Positions 1-8,754 of a stretch of DNA of 64,000 nucleotides are shown piece after piece (positions within the stretch are counted from its first letter, which is position 1; every line of letters starts with the position of its first letter). The stretch lies in contig OZ243947.1 in NCBI GenBank assembly GCA_965214375.1, positions 496,001 through 560,000 of the forward strand. The letters run 5' to 3'. The DNA is from Endobugula sp965214375. GTDB lineage: Bacteria > Pseudomonadota > Gammaproteobacteria > Pseudomonadales > Cellvibrionaceae. The notes beneath the pieces are model-generated. The model did no database searches, was not told where the DNA came from, and saw only the letters and a list, made by a program, of their open reading frames with translations. Both the position numbers and the translations under genes were made by a program.

Positions 1-171
1 ACTAGCGTTGGTTAATGGTTTATCCTCAAGACTGGCTAAAGCAAATTCAGGAAACGGTTTGCCAATTAATGCCGATGGCATCTCTTCAGGATCTAAAGAT
101 AAACCACGCCAAAAAAAACCGACCAATACCATAAAGATACCCAGCGGTATAAATAATTTTAAACGATTCAT
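1..171 (-). CDS. ccmG: CcmG/DsbE thiol:disulfide interchange protein, partial (5' part)
   Basis: The frame opens at ATG 171 and runs off the left edge, giving 57 residues. Residues about 5-22 form a hydrophobic signal anchor, followed by IGKPFPEFALASL, the usual entry to the thioredoxin fold of CcmG. Family knowledge: CcmG is anchored in the inner membrane, faces the periplasm and keeps the CXXCH cysteines of apocytochrome c reduced for haem ligation. The catalytic CxxC lies outside the window. It follows ccmF in the same direction, as expected for a ccmABCDEFG operon. The identification rests on the N-terminus plus context. Confidence 0.88.
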   Translation of the reverse strand, partial: MNRLKLFIPLGIFMVLVGFFWRGLSLDPEEMPSALIGKPFPEFALASLEDKPLTNAS

Positions 172-222
172 AAAATTTCCAAATACAATTTTTATCAATA
201 TGATGTGATAATTATTCAGTGA

Positions 223-306
223 TAGCTATTCTAAAGACCGTGAACCGCATGGATGCGGTTCCCGAGACTACATGGAAGTATTTACGGCGTGTCTTGGGAA
301 TAGCTA
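223..306. repeat. Dispersed palindromic repeat, copy A
   Basis: The termini 223-238 and 291-306 are inverted repeats of 16 bp with two mismatches (TAGCTATTCTAAAGAC against TAGCTATTCCCAAGAC). The core AAGACCGT ... CCGCATGGATGCGG ... CCGAG ... TACATGGA ... GTATTTAC ... GTGTCTT is shared with copies at 15193-15287 and 39544-39687. The right end lies inside ccmF and supplies its stop codon and last residues. It could be a miniature element or a terminator-like extragenic palindrome. Confidence 0.8.
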
Positions 307-2285
307 CCACCGCATAATTCAGCTTTTGTATTATTAAACTTTTTAACACGATAACGCTTATCTGCGATAGCTAAAAAGCCACCAAAGGCCATCAATAATG
401 CGCCCAACCATATCCAGCCGACAAAAGGTTCGTTATGCAAACGTACGGCCCATGCTTGTCTACCGTCGGTGGTGGTGCCCAACGATTCACCCAAAGCAAC
501 GTAAAGATCACCAAACAGCCCAGAGGTAATACCTGCCTCGGTCATAATATCGGCCGTAGAAAAATAGCGGCGTTTCTGTGGAAATAAGCTGTTTAGCAAC
601 ACACCATCATCATACACATCGATGTGTGCTTGCTGAGCGATATAATTGGGGCCACGAACGCCTTTGATCTCAACTAGATGATATTCATAACGACCTAGCG
701 CAACACGATCATTCTCTTCCATCCGCAAATCACGTTGGTCACTATAAATCGTATTTAAACTAGCCCCCCATATCATGACGGCCACGCCACTATGCGCAAA
801 CACCATACCGTAATAGCTCTTGGTTAATTTTCCAAGCCCCTGCCAGCGTGACGGCGCATTGCGTGTTTTATCCATCACATCTACACATAAGGCCAATATA
901 ATCCATAGACCGATACTCACCGCTACAGCAGCCATCAACGAATAATTATCATTATAGAATAATGGAAATAATGCACCTAATACTATTGCGGCAACAATGG
1001 GTTTCTTTAGTAAACCCCAGAGTTTTTTTGTGGTGGTTTTTTTCCAAAATACCAGCGGACCAATACCCATTAATATCGCCAACAAGCCCATAAGAGGAAC
1101 GAAGAAGGTATTAAAATAAGGCGGGCCTACTGAAATTTTTCCAAGATTCAATGCATCGGCAAATAGCGGATACAACGTGCCCAGCAAAACCGTGAGCATG
1201 ATTATCACTAACACAATATTATTGGCCAACAGAAATATTTCACGGGATAACCAATGAAAAAAAGACGTGCCTTTAACCACAGGAGCCCGCAGTGCGTATA
1301 ACAGCAAAGCACCGCCAGTCACCACCAGTAAAAAACCAAGAATAAACGCACCCCGTTCAGGGTCATTGGCAAAAGCATGCACGGAGGTTAATACTCCGGA
1401 ACGCACAAGAAACGTACCTAGCAAACTCAATGAAAAAGAAAAGATCGCTAATAAAAGAGTCCAACTTTTAAACACACCGAGTTTTTCTGTTACCGCCAAC
1501 GAATGAATCAATGCGGTGCCTACCAACCAAGGCATAAAGGATGCATTTTCAACCGGGTCCCAAAACCACCAGCCACCCCAGCCCAATTCATAATAAGCCC
1601 ACCAACTGCCCAGAGCGATACCTAAGGTTAAAAATGCCCAAGCCACCGTTGTCCACGGACGTGCCCAGCGTGCCCAAGTACTGTCTAAACGACCCGACAG
1701 CAATGCGGCAATGGCAAAAGCAAATGCGACTGAAAAACCCACATAGCCCATATACAGCATTGGCGGATGAATAATTAAACCGGGGTCTTGCAACAAAGGA
1801 TTCAGATCACTTCCCTCTTCAGGCGGAAACGGTAAAATGCGGTCAAACGGGTTGGAGGTAAAAATCATAAACACTAAAAAACCAACCGCGACCATACCCA
1901 TCACCGCCAACACCCGCGCTACCATATCCAGCGGCATATGTTTGCTAAAAACAGCTACAGCAAATGTCCACAAGGCGAGAATCAAACCCCACAATAGTAG
2001 CGAACCTTCATGCCCCCCCCACACCGCACTGATTTTGTATATCCCTGGCAGTAAGGTATTGGAATGGTTAGCCACATACTTGACAGAAAAGTCATCCAGA
2101 AGAAAACTCTGCATTAAGAACAAAAAGCTTAACAATAAAAAAATAAACATACCGGTTGATAACGAACGCGCCGACGCCATTAACAGAGTGCTGTTTTTAT
2201 ATACCCCTAATAACGGCACAATCGCTAAAGCGACCGCTAACAATAGCGATAACAATAATGAAAAATGACCGAGTTCTGGAAACAT
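282..2285 (-). CDS. ccmF: CcmF, cytochrome c haem lyase subunit
   Basis: This is a 667-residue, multi-membrane-spanning protein of normal family length. The diagnostic tryptophan-rich haem-binding motif GWGGWWFWDPVENASF is near residue 230, preceded by conserved LLQDPGLIIHPPMLYMGY. Family role: with CcmH/I it ligates haem from holo-CcmE to apocytochrome c at the periplasmic side of the inner membrane. It lies 67 bp downstream of ccmE in the ccm operon. Oddity: the last eight residues (GSYSQDTP) and the stop codon are encoded by the right arm of the dispersed repeat at 223-306, so the native C-terminus was probably replaced or trimmed by that element. Confidence 0.97.
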   Translation of the reverse strand: MFPELGHFSLLLSLLLAVALAIVPLLGVYKNSTLLMASARSLSTGMFIFLLLSFLFLMQSFLLDDFSVKYVANHSNTLLPGIYKISAVWGGHEGSLLLWGLILALWTFAVAVFSKHMPLDMVARVLAVMGMVAVGFLVFMIFTSNPFDRILPFPPEEGSDLNPLLQDPGLIIHPPMLYMGYVGFSVAFAFAIAALLSGRLDSTWARWARPWTTVAWAFLTLGIALGSWWAYYELGWGGWWFWDPVENASFMPWLVGTALIHSLAVTEKLGVFKSWTLLLAIFSFSLSLLGTFLVRSGVLTSVHAFANDPERGAFILGFLLVVTGGALLLYALRAPVVKGTSFFHWLSREIFLLANNIVLVIIMLTVLLGTLYPLFADALNLGKISVGPPYFNTFFVPLMGLLAILMGIGPLVFWKKTTTKKLWGLLKKPIVAAIVLGALFPLFYNDNYSLMAAVAVSIGLWIILALCVDVMDKTRNAPSRWQGLGKLTKSYYGMVFAHSGVAVMIWGASLNTIYSDQRDLRMEENDRVALGRYEYHLVEIKGVRGPNYIAQQAHIDVYDDGVLLNSLFPQKRRYFSTADIMTEAGITSGLFGDLYVALGESLGTTTDGRQAWAVRLHNEPFVGWIWLGALLMAFGGFLAIADKRYRVKKFNNTKAELCGGSYSQDTP

Positions 2286-2352
2286 AATTTATCTTCTCAA
2301 AATGATCGAGAGCGTGTTTTTAACGGCGTAATGATAACGCAGCTAGCTTCTA

Positions 2353-2820
2353 CTAAATCTTATTACACGTCATCTGATGTTCAGTCCCACTCTGTTCACT
2401 CGCCTCAGCCATGGCTTCTGCCACTTCTGGCGGCATATAGTTTTCATCGTGTTTGGCTAACACTTGCGTCGCTTCAAAAACACCTGCAGTATTAAGCTTG
2501 CCAGTGACAACGGCCGCTTCCCCCTCGGCAAATAAATCCGGCAAAATACCCGTGTACGTCACGGGCACTTCTGCTGTACCATCGGTAATACGAAAATCAA
2601 CACGTAGATCGGTTTGGGAACGAACCACAGAGCCCGCAACAACACAACCACCACCGCGAATACGTGTATTCACAGGCACTTCACCCGACACAATTTTAGA
2701 CGGGGGATAAAATAAATTAATATTTTCACGCAGCGCGTAAGTCATTAGTAAAACCGCAATACTGGAAAAGACAACAATGAACACAATCAGCAACAAACGT
2801 TGTTTACGAATCGGGTGCAT
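2353..2820 (-). CDS. ccmE: CcmE, periplasmic haem chaperone
   Basis: This is a 155-residue protein with an N-terminal membrane anchor (LLLIVFIVVFSSIAVLLMTYAL, residues about 9-30) and an OB-fold domain. The haem-binding segment VLAKHDENYMPPEV contains the conserved His that binds haem covalently and the Tyr four residues later that ligates it. CcmE receives haem from CcmABCD and delivers it to CcmF. Its ATG overlaps the ccmD stop as TGATG, indicating translational coupling. No anomaly seen. Confidence 0.96.
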   Translation of the reverse strand: MHPIRKQRLLLIVFIVVFSSIAVLLMTYALRENINLFYPPSKIVSGEVPVNTRIRGGGCVVAGSVVRSQTDLRVDFRITDGTAEVPVTYTGILPDLFAEGEAAVVTGKLNTAGVFEATQVLAKHDENYMPPEVAEAMAEASEQSGTEHQMTCNKI

Positions 2821-3002
2821 CAGTCACGTTTCTCAAGGCGCTTTTGCTGCCGTACCTGAATCAATACTCTTTTACGTTTCAATAGCGGCAATAGAATCAA
2901 CAAACTCAGTGCAAGGCCGGTAATCAAATAACTGCCCCAAACATAAATACCGTGACCATCCATCAGTAAAAAATCGATCAAGGACTCAAATTGAAAGATC
3001 AT
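2820..3002 (-). CDS. ccmD: CcmD, small membrane protein of haem exporter
   Basis: This is a 60-residue protein with one membrane span (YVWGSYLITGLALSLLILLPLL) and a basic tail, the CcmD pattern. CcmD helps release holo-CcmE from CcmABC. The start at 3002 is preferred over a longer frame opening at 3020 because it follows the ccmC stop at once and gives normal size. It sits between ccmC and ccmE and overlaps ccmE as TGATG. Confidence 0.9.
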   Translation of the reverse strand: MIFQFESLIDFLLMDGHGIYVWGSYLITGLALSLLILLPLLKRKRVLIQVRQQKRLEKRD

Positions 3003-3003
3003 A

Positions 3004-3738
3004 CTACTCTGCCAACTCACTTACCCATTGCGTTCGCTTTTCTGAATCCAGCACCTCAATTCGCGTCCACAAAAGTAACAGCCAGGTATATAACACGTAA
3101 AAACCGACAATCATAATCAACAGGGGATACGCCATGGAGGGATCAATACTGAAGTCACCGGTTAACTTTAACGTTGCCGGTTGATGCAGGGTAAACCACC
3201 AGTCTACTGATTTATAAATGATAGGAATATTAATGGTACCGACCAGCACCAAAATGGCACTGGCTTTATTGGCCATGCCTTGATGTTGATAAGCACTGTA
3301 AAGCGCTATCACACCCAAATACAAAAAGAACAAAATCAACATGGAGGTAATACGCGCATCCCATATCCACCAAGTCCCCCAGGTTGGCTTGCCCCATATT
3401 GCCCCGGTCACTAACGCGATAAATGTGAGTACTGCACCAATGGGTGCGGCACTGCGCATGACCATATAGGATAATTTCATCTGCCAAATAATACCGATAG
3501 CACCGGCAATGGCCATCACGTAGTAGCCCGCCAAGGCTAAAAAGGCCGCAGGCACATGAATATAAATAATGCGATAGCTGTTACCCTGCTTGCTGTCCAT
3601 CGGTGCATAGGCCAAACCCCATAGGCAACCAACCACCAGCAACACAGCGGCCAGCAACAATAGCCATGGCATCCAGAGACTCGTCTTCTTATAAAACCAG
3701 CGTGGTGACCCCAAGCGATGAAACCATTGCCAATCCAT
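3004..3738 (-). CDS. ccmC: CcmC, haem-handling membrane protein
   Basis: This is a 244-residue protein with about six membrane spans. It contains the periplasmic WWD motif (WGTWWIWDARITSM, near residue 120) and the conserved YIHVPAA segment near residue 60. CcmC presents haem to CcmE and loads it in a complex with CcmA, CcmB and CcmD. Length is normal for the family. It lies 13 bp downstream of ccmB and just before ccmD. No anomaly seen. Confidence 0.96.
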   Translation of the reverse strand: MDWQWFHRLGSPRWFYKKTSLWMPWLLLLAAVLLVVGCLWGLAYAPMDSKQGNSYRIIYIHVPAAFLALAGYYVMAIAGAIGIIWQMKLSYMVMRSAAPIGAVLTFIALVTGAIWGKPTWGTWWIWDARITSMLILFFLYLGVIALYSAYQHQGMANKASAILVLVGTINIPIIYKSVDWWFTLHQPATLKLTGDFSIDPSMAYPLLIMIVGFYVLYTWLLLLWTRIEVLDSEKRTQWVSELAE

Positions 3739-3751
3739 ACCCTACTCCAAG

Positions 3752-4453
3752 CTATTCCTGAATACTTATTTTTAATGCTCCCGCAGTGGCAAACGGTGCC
3801 AATACCAGTGCCAGTGCACAAAACGCCCCCAATACCGCTAAACTACCCGAATAAGACAAACCGTCGATGGCAGAACGTACTGTACTGGACCCAAATATCA
3901 GCACAGGAACGTATAGCGGCATAATAATCAGTGATAGTAAAAAACCACCCTTGCGCAGAGAAACTGTTAATGCTGCGCCAATCCCTCCTACTAGGCTTAA
4001 CGTGGCAGTGCCCAGTAGCAGAGATAACCATAGTGCCATATAGCCTTCGACAGGCAAAGATAATAATACACCCAATAAGGGCGCTACCAGTGTTAGTGGC
4101 AATCCAGTTGTAAACCAGTGAGCCAATAACTTGGCAATCACAATAAAGTAAAACGGCGGGGAGCTGATATACAACTGCTCCAATGTGCCATCATCATAAT
4201 CACTGCGAAATAAACCATCCAGTGACAAGAGACAGGCCAATAAGGCAATCAACCACAACAAGCCCGGTGCCAATCCACTGAGAGTCTTGGCTTCAGGGGA
4301 AATACCCAAAGGCATCATTGTCACAACCATCAGAAAAAACATGATAGGGTTGACCATATCACCGGACTGCCGGAACGCCACCCGCAAATCACGGCGTAAC
4401 ACCAGCAACAGTGTACGCAGCAAACCCATTTTACCCGCGACAGCCTCAGACAT
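3752..4453 (-). CDS. ccmB: CcmB, haem exporter ABC permease
   Basis: This is a 233-residue integral membrane protein with six predicted spans. The conserved DLRVAFRQSGDMVNPIMFF segment is at the N-terminus and FRSDYDDGTLEQLYISS follows near residue 85. It is the permease partner of CcmA in the ABC complex that drives release of holo-CcmE. The start at ATG 4453 lies inside the end of ccmA (8-bp overlap) and gives the usual family length; an upstream extension to 4510 is unlikely. Confidence 0.93.
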   Translation of the reverse strand: MSEAVAGKMGLLRTLLLVLRRDLRVAFRQSGDMVNPIMFFLMVVTMMPLGISPEAKTLSGLAPGLLWLIALLACLLSLDGLFRSDYDDGTLEQLYISSPPFYFIVIAKLLAHWFTTGLPLTLVAPLLGVLLSLPVEGYMALWLSLLLGTATLSLVGGIGAALTVSLRKGGFLLSLIIMPLYVPVLIFGSSTVRSAIDGLSYSGSLAVLGAFCALALVLAPFATAGALKISIQE

Positions 4454-5096
4454 CGGTGACACCGTCGGCAGGCAAATAATCGAGCAGAGACAGCGTTGTG
4501 ACCGCATCAATCGACGGGGCTTGATGGCTGCTCATCACAATACAACCGCCCTGTTGTCGATGGCGCGTCAATTGTTGTTCGAGATGTTCAACACCCTGAG
4601 CATCCAGGGCGGTATACGGTTCATCCAGCACCCACACACTGGCATCCGTCAAATACAGCCGTGCTAATGTGATGCGACGCTTCTGCCCGCCAGATAATTG
4701 ATAACCGGGCGTCTCTTCATAGCCGTACAGACCCACCTGCTCCAGCGCATCATCTACCGCCTTCCCGTCATAAGTCCCCTGAAGGTTGGCCAAAAAGTGC
4801 AGGTTTTCGCGCGGGGTTAAGGTGTTTTTGATACTAGGAAGATGTCCGATAAACACCATATGGGTATGGACATGCCAATGATCATGACGAATGGACTGCC
4901 CCTGCCAGCGAATATCTCCCTGATAATCCGCAAATAGTCCGGTTAATGCACGTAGCAATGTCGTTTTGCCTGTGCCATTAGGGCCCAGAATATGCACAAT
5001 GTCACCCGCAGCCACCGTGAGGTCGAGGCCAGTAAACAGTATACGCTCATCACGTATACATTGAAGTTGCTGAAATTCCAATAAAGTGGCCGTCAT
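4446..5096 (-). CDS. ccmA: CcmA, ATP-binding subunit of haem exporter
   Basis: This is a 216-residue ABC ATPase with Walker A GPNGTGKTT (near residue 36), signature LSGGQKRR (near residue 137), Walker B VWVLDEP and switch His in SSHQ. It powers CcmB/CcmC release of haem-loaded CcmE. The start at ATG 5096 was chosen because it gives the family N-terminus (MTATLLEFQQL); the longer frame to 5270 runs through the divergent gene. It is the first gene of the ccm operon, facing away from the FliK-like gene, as in pseudomonads. Confidence 0.95.
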   Translation of the reverse strand: MTATLLEFQQLQCIRDERILFTGLDLTVAAGDIVHILGPNGTGKTTLLRALTGLFADYQGDIRWQGQSIRHDHWHVHTHMVFIGHLPSIKNTLTPRENLHFLANLQGTYDGKAVDDALEQVGLYGYEETPGYQLSGGQKRRITLARLYLTDASVWVLDEPYTALDAQGVEHLEQQLTRHRQQGGCIVMSSHQAPSIDAVTTLSLLDYLPADGVTDV

Positions 5097-5142
5097 TGGA
5101 CTATTATAAGGGTAAGCAAAAAAAGTGTCATGAAGTAATATA

Positions 5143-6639
5143 GTGGATAAAATCCCCTCAATTGCACAAACACCGGCGCAACCGCAGACCCAAGTGCAAA
5201 ACGTCGCCGCAAACACACCGAATACGCAAACGTTGGCGTTACCGGAGGCTAGTTCGCGGCCAGCACTCACACAATTACTGACATTACTGAATCAGCAAAA
5301 AACGATCACTGCTACGGTGGCTCAGTTGGAACCACTGGACCAACAGGCACAACAACAACTGCAAAAACTCAATCCCGAGCTATTAAAAACCGTGCTATTA
5401 AACACGCATCAGGCGAATCGATCACTACAAGGTCATTCACCACACACCAACACTGGTCACCACATCAACGTACACCAAACCGTCATACACCAAACAACCA
5501 CTCACCAAAACAACCTGTACCTGATGAAACTGGTACAAGCGACATCACAACAACCCTTATTAACCACCATTACCAATAACCCGATCAAAAAGGGCACACC
5601 ATTGCAATTACAGCTGCAAGGGCAACACATTGTTATTCAGCCAAGCTTGGAACAGATGCAAACGCCGATTGCCAACACCCTGAAAACCGCCGTTAACCAA
5701 CAAAAACCGGACTCCGGTTTATTTCAATTAGCCCGGTTAATACATACGCTACCGCAAGCGTTGCAACAACAACTATTGCCCACGGCAAACCTCAAGCCCC
5801 TGCAACAAATCACCAGCGCGGTAATTGAACCACAATCGTCACCCGCAACACTCTCTGCTCAACTTAAACCGCTGATTCAGAACAGTGGCATATTCACCGA
5901 ATCCAATGTTGTACACGACAAACCCTTATCACAGGATATACGTCAGCTATTGCAACAACTGGAAACCATACTGGCAAAGCCGATACACCATACATCGCCA
6001 CATACAATAAAAATGGGTACAGAACCAAACGCTGGTGACAAACTATTATTACCCTTATTACAGTTTCTTGGCTTATCACCCAATAAAATATCCACCAACC
6101 TCAAGCCGTTAACAGAAAGTATTCAGCAACAATTAAAAGCACAGGTACAACAAACACAGGAACGGATTCAATTTAACCAATTGCGCTCACTGATCGGCGA
6201 GTCAGCGACACAAGATGGACAAAACACACGACAAACCTCAGTACAGGTCGATCTGCCGCTACGTTGGGGGGATCAAGTATTGCCATTACAACTGGCCATT
6301 TATGAAGAACGTGAAAAAAAGTATTCGAAAACAGACACAGAGGAGCACGCCGAGGAACCCCCCTCACAAAAAGAAAAACGCTGGCAGGTGATTTTATCGT
6401 TTGACCTTCCGGATCAAAAAACACTGGATTCACAAATTACCATTATTAAAAACACGGTCTCCGCCACATTTTGGTCGGAGTCATCTGATATGTATCAACG
6501 AATTACCAAAGGCTTAAGCGAGTTACGTCAACACTTTATTGACAGCGGTTTGGAGGTGGATGAGTTGCAGTGCTTACAAGGAAAAGCACCCAATAAAAAA
6601 TTTTCACTGGACTACAACTTGATTGATGTGGTGACATAA
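5143..6639 (+). CDS. FliK-like flagellar hook-length control domain protein
   Basis: This 498-residue protein has a Gln/Thr/Pro-rich low-complexity N-terminal two thirds and a folded C-terminal part (residues about 350-490). The C-terminal part resembles the FliK hook-length domain: LPLRWGDQVLPLQLAIYEE, WQVILSFDLPD, FWSESSDMYQRI, LRQHFIDSGLEVDELQCLQG. FliK measures hook length through a disordered ruler and switches export specificity by contacting FlhB. The next gene is an FlhB-tail homologue. The start is GTG 5143; no strong ribosome-binding site is visible. It may be a second FliK paralogue rather than the main one. Confidence 0.8.
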   Translation: MDKIPSIAQTPAQPQTQVQNVAANTPNTQTLALPEASSRPALTQLLTLLNQQKTITATVAQLEPLDQQAQQQLQKLNPELLKTVLLNTHQANRSLQGHSPHTNTGHHINVHQTVIHQTTTHQNNLYLMKLVQATSQQPLLTTITNNPIKKGTPLQLQLQGQHIVIQPSLEQMQTPIANTLKTAVNQQKPDSGLFQLARLIHTLPQALQQQLLPTANLKPLQQITSAVIEPQSSPATLSAQLKPLIQNSGIFTESNVVHDKPLSQDIRQLLQQLETILAKPIHHTSPHTIKMGTEPNAGDKLLLPLLQFLGLSPNKISTNLKPLTESIQQQLKAQVQQTQERIQFNQLRSLIGESATQDGQNTRQTSVQVDLPLRWGDQVLPLQLAIYEEREKKYSKTDTEEHAEEPPSQKEKRWQVILSFDLPDQKTLDSQITIIKNTVSATFWSESSDMYQRITKGLSELRQHFIDSGLEVDELQCLQGKAPNKKFSLDYNLIDVVT

Positions 6640-6959
6640 TGCTAAGTGATGATGATCTGTGCCAAGCCGTTGCGCTATTTTATGATGGCGATAACACACC
6701 TACTGTCACAGCCAAAGGTGAAGGATTAACCGCACAGGAAATCATTCATATTGCGCGCGAGAACGGTGTGACCTTGTGTGAGAACAAACCCTTACTGGAA
6801 TTATTAATGACACTGGAACTCGGCGAAGAAATACCGGAAAGCCTGTATATTGCCATCGCGCATATTATCAGCTTCGCCTATCGCTTACAGGGAAAAGTCC
6901 CCGACGGGATACCCGAGGTTACGGTGCCAGATTTTTATGATACAAACGGCACAGAATAG
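6639..6959 (+). CDS. FlhB C-terminal-domain-like protein (FhlB type)
   Basis: This 106-residue protein resembles the cytoplasmic tail of FlhB: AVALFYDGDNTPTVTAKGEG, then IIHIARENGV, then LLELLMTLELGEEIPESLY and HIISFAYRLQGK. It lacks the FlhB membrane domain and also the NPTH autocleavage site, the usual state of stand-alone FhlB proteins. Its ATG overlaps the FliK-like stop as TAATG, so the two are translationally coupled. The 3' end overlaps the convergent fliT-like gene by about 41 bp. Confidence 0.85.
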   Translation: MLSDDDLCQAVALFYDGDNTPTVTAKGEGLTAQEIIHIARENGVTLCENKPLLELLMTLELGEEIPESLYIAIAHIISFAYRLQGKVPDGIPEVTVPDFYDTNGTE

Positions 6960-7167
6960 ACAGCTCTTTATACACCGAAATAACCGTACTCAACTCAGAC
7001 AATAACTCTCTGGGAGAGCGACTTGGAGCTTCAACGGCGTTGTTAATATAATCGAACAACTGTCGTTCCATTGCCGGAATATCTTGCCAGCAGCAATGAT
7101 TTACCAAGCGCTGAAACTCTTTGCGCTTACGCATTAAATTGACATGTGATTCCGGAATAACCGCCAT
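6919..7167 (-). CDS. FliT-like flagellar chaperone
   Basis: This is an 82-residue, mostly helical protein. It lies last in a fliD-fliS-fliS2 gene order, where FliT-like chaperones for FliD are normally found. Sequence features are weak (charged helices, SPRELLSELSTVISVYKELS), so the call depends on position and size. ATG 7167 is preferred because GGAGAG lies just upstream; a TTG at 7179 would add four residues. It overlaps the convergent FlhB-like gene at its 3' end. Confidence 0.6.
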   Translation of the reverse strand: MAVIPESHVNLMRKRKEFQRLVNHCCWQDIPAMERQLFDYINNAVEAPSRSPRELLSELSTVISVYKELSILCRLYHKNLAP

Positions 7168-7234
7168 ACTGCTCTCCAATGATGATTGTCATCAGTAGAG
7201 ATAGCGGCAATACACAAGCAATCTTTAGCGGGAA

Positions 7235-7612
7235 TTACTCCACCGTATCGCCAATACCTTGCCAGCCCGTATGCACTTCCTGCAACAGTTTTTTCACTTC
7301 GTTTAAGGTGGTCATGGGGGTTTCGGTATCAATCAGTTGCAGGCGCGCGAGAATATACTCATACAGGGCATCCAGATTATCGGCAATATCGCCGCCCTTA
7401 TTCATATCCAGACTTTCCCTGAGAGCATTCACAATACCCATAATTTTTTGTACTAAAATCGCCGCTTCGTCCATATCACCGTCAGATACACTGATAATGG
7501 CCTGATCGATACGTTCTAATGCACCGTCCAATAACAGAGTAATCACCTGATAGGGCGTGACTGACGAAATATTGTCGGATTCAACAGGAGCGGCTGTTGT
7601 TGAGAGAGACAT
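7235..7612 (-). CDS. Second FliS-like flagellin chaperone
   Basis: This 125-residue helical protein is related to the upstream FliS. Shared features are PYQVITLLLDGALERIDQAI, DEAAILVQKIMGIVNALRESLDMNKGGDIADNLDALYEYILARL and a C-terminal HTGWQGI. FliS binds the flagellin C-terminus and prevents cytoplasmic polymerisation. The start at ATG 7612 is supported by GAGGAA about eight bases upstream. Two tandem FliS proteins downstream of fliD also occur in Pseudomonas. Here they sit with two flagellin genes, so one chaperone per flagellin is possible but unproven. Confidence 0.85.
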   Translation of the reverse strand: MSLSTTAAPVESDNISSVTPYQVITLLLDGALERIDQAIISVSDGDMDEAAILVQKIMGIVNALRESLDMNKGGDIADNLDALYEYILARLQLIDTETPMTTLNEVKKLLQEVHTGWQGIGDTVE

Positions 7613-7688
7613 AATAAATTCCTCATAAAAGTGACGAAAAACTGTCACCAATGACAGTAGATTTTCTGATTTATGAGAAAAGCATAGA

Positions 7689-8078
7689 TTATGCCAACGG
7701 AGGAGAAATCTCTCGCCAGGCTTCACTAACTTCAGAAACTAATGCCGTACATTCATCGATCAGTGCCGGAGCATTGTTGATTTGGGCGCTAAGCAACTGA
7801 CGCTGCACGTAATCGTATAAAGCATCTAAATCGCCCGCCAGCGTATTACCATCATTGGTATCCAAGGCCTCACGTAGACCAGAAAGGATTTTAACCGCCT
7901 GATTCAGTTTTTTATGCTTCATGTCGATATTGTTTTGCTCAATCGCGCCTCTTAACTGCGCCATGCGCTCTAACAAACCATCATATAGCATCTGAATCAA
8001 GCCATGAGGAGAAGCACCAGCCACACCCGCTTTTACTTTAACATCGTTATAACCGTTTAGCGCAACTTGAGCATTCAC
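7689..8078 (-). CDS. fliS: FliS flagellin export chaperone
   Basis: This is a 129-residue protein of standard FliS length with SPHGLIQMLYDGLLERMAQLRGAIEQ near residue 25, KILSGLREALDTNDGNTLAGDLDALYDYV in the middle and AWREI at the end. It is a cytosolic dimeric helical chaperone that holds flagellin before secretion. It is normally co-transcribed just after fliD. Here about 1.1 kb (IR 9081-9168, integrase remnant, toxin-antitoxin pair) intervenes, so its transcription may depend on readthrough or on its own promoter. A near -24/-12 sequence at about 8140-8160 has spacing one base short. Confidence 0.92.
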   Translation of the reverse strand: MNAQVALNGYNDVKVKAGVAGASPHGLIQMLYDGLLERMAQLRGAIEQNNIDMKHKKLNQAVKILSGLREALDTNDGNTLAGDLDALYDYVQRQLLSAQINNAPALIDECTALVSEVSEAWREISPPLA

Positions 8079-8227
8079 TACATCTTCTCCACTGCTATGT
8101 CATGGTGGGTTTTCACCCTCAAATTAGCTAGCGGCACTCGTCGAAAATTCTTTAGCAATTTAATGCCGCTAATTGCGGTACGTGCAAGCCATGTGACAAC
8201 GGTCGGGTGGACAGTGTGCCTGCGAGA

Positions 8228-8518
8228 TTAATGCTCCAATAATCTCGCCGGATCTTGTTTGGATGGGATCAGGCGTAACACCCATAATTCATTGCCATTC
8301 ACGGCATACGAAATAATATACGGGGTTTTGCTCACCACCCATTCTTGAGTATGTGCAATACGGCCTATGTGTCCAATATCTGGAGAGTCAAGCAATAATT
8401 TCAGTAAGTCGGCAACACGTTTAGCAATAGCTTGTGCTGCTGTGGGATTTGCTGCGGTGATATAATCTATCGCCTCTTCGAACTGCTGTAAGGCCTTATC
8501 AGTCCACTTGAGTTGCAA
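8228..8518 (-). CDS. RelE/ParE-type toxin
   Basis: This 96-residue protein has the RelE/ParE plasmid-stabilisation fold signature: LKWTDKALQQFEEAIDYITAANPTAAQAIAKRV at the N-terminus, then LLLDSPDIGHIGRI and a C-terminal strand pair VVSKTPYIISYAVNGNELWVLRLIPSKQDP. ParE toxins poison gyrase and RelE toxins cleave mRNA; the sequence fits the ParE side better, but the target cannot be read here. The start lies 20 bp inside the antitoxin gene. The pair is inserted between fliD and fliS. Confidence 0.88.
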   Translation of the reverse strand: MQLKWTDKALQQFEEAIDYITAANPTAAQAIAKRVADLLKLLLDSPDIGHIGRIAHTQEWVVSKTPYIISYAVNGNELWVLRLIPSKQDPARLLEH

Positions 8519-8720
8519 TGCTCACACCCCATTTGGCAAAAGTTGATGTGACTTTTTCACCACTGGCAAACTCGCCACGAAGAGCTTCTTGTAAGCCATT
8601 TTCAATTTCCTGACGGGTATAGGCTTCATAGACTACATCTTTCCATGTCGCCCCTTCAGGGAGTTGATCTGCAATTTGGTGCAGAGATTCTTTAATGTTG
8701 ATCGTTGCAGGATGCCGCAT
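8499..8720 (-). CDS. Antitoxin partner of the RelE/ParE-type toxin
   Basis: This is a 73-residue acidic protein upstream of and overlapping the toxin, the typical antitoxin-first order. ATG 8720 is preceded by GAGGT six bases upstream, so the longer frame back to 8861 is not needed. The sequence (SLHQIADQLPEGATWKDVVYEAYTRQEIENGLQEALRGE) resembles small antitoxins that pair with ParE-like toxins. No classic ribbon-helix-helix is obvious. It lies directly downstream of the recombinase remnant, consistent with both arriving on one element. Confidence 0.8.
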   Translation of the reverse strand: MRHPATINIKESLHQIADQLPEGATWKDVVYEAYTRQEIENGLQEALRGEFASGEKVTSTFAKWGVSIATQVD

Positions 8721-8754
8721 AATCGTTACCTCGTCATCATTTTGGGTAAGCATA

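Noticed and set aside
8130..8165. Sigma-54 promoter upstream of fliS (GGCAT ... TTGC)
   Set aside because: The distance between the GG and GC elements is nine rather than ten bases, which sigma-54 tolerates poorly.
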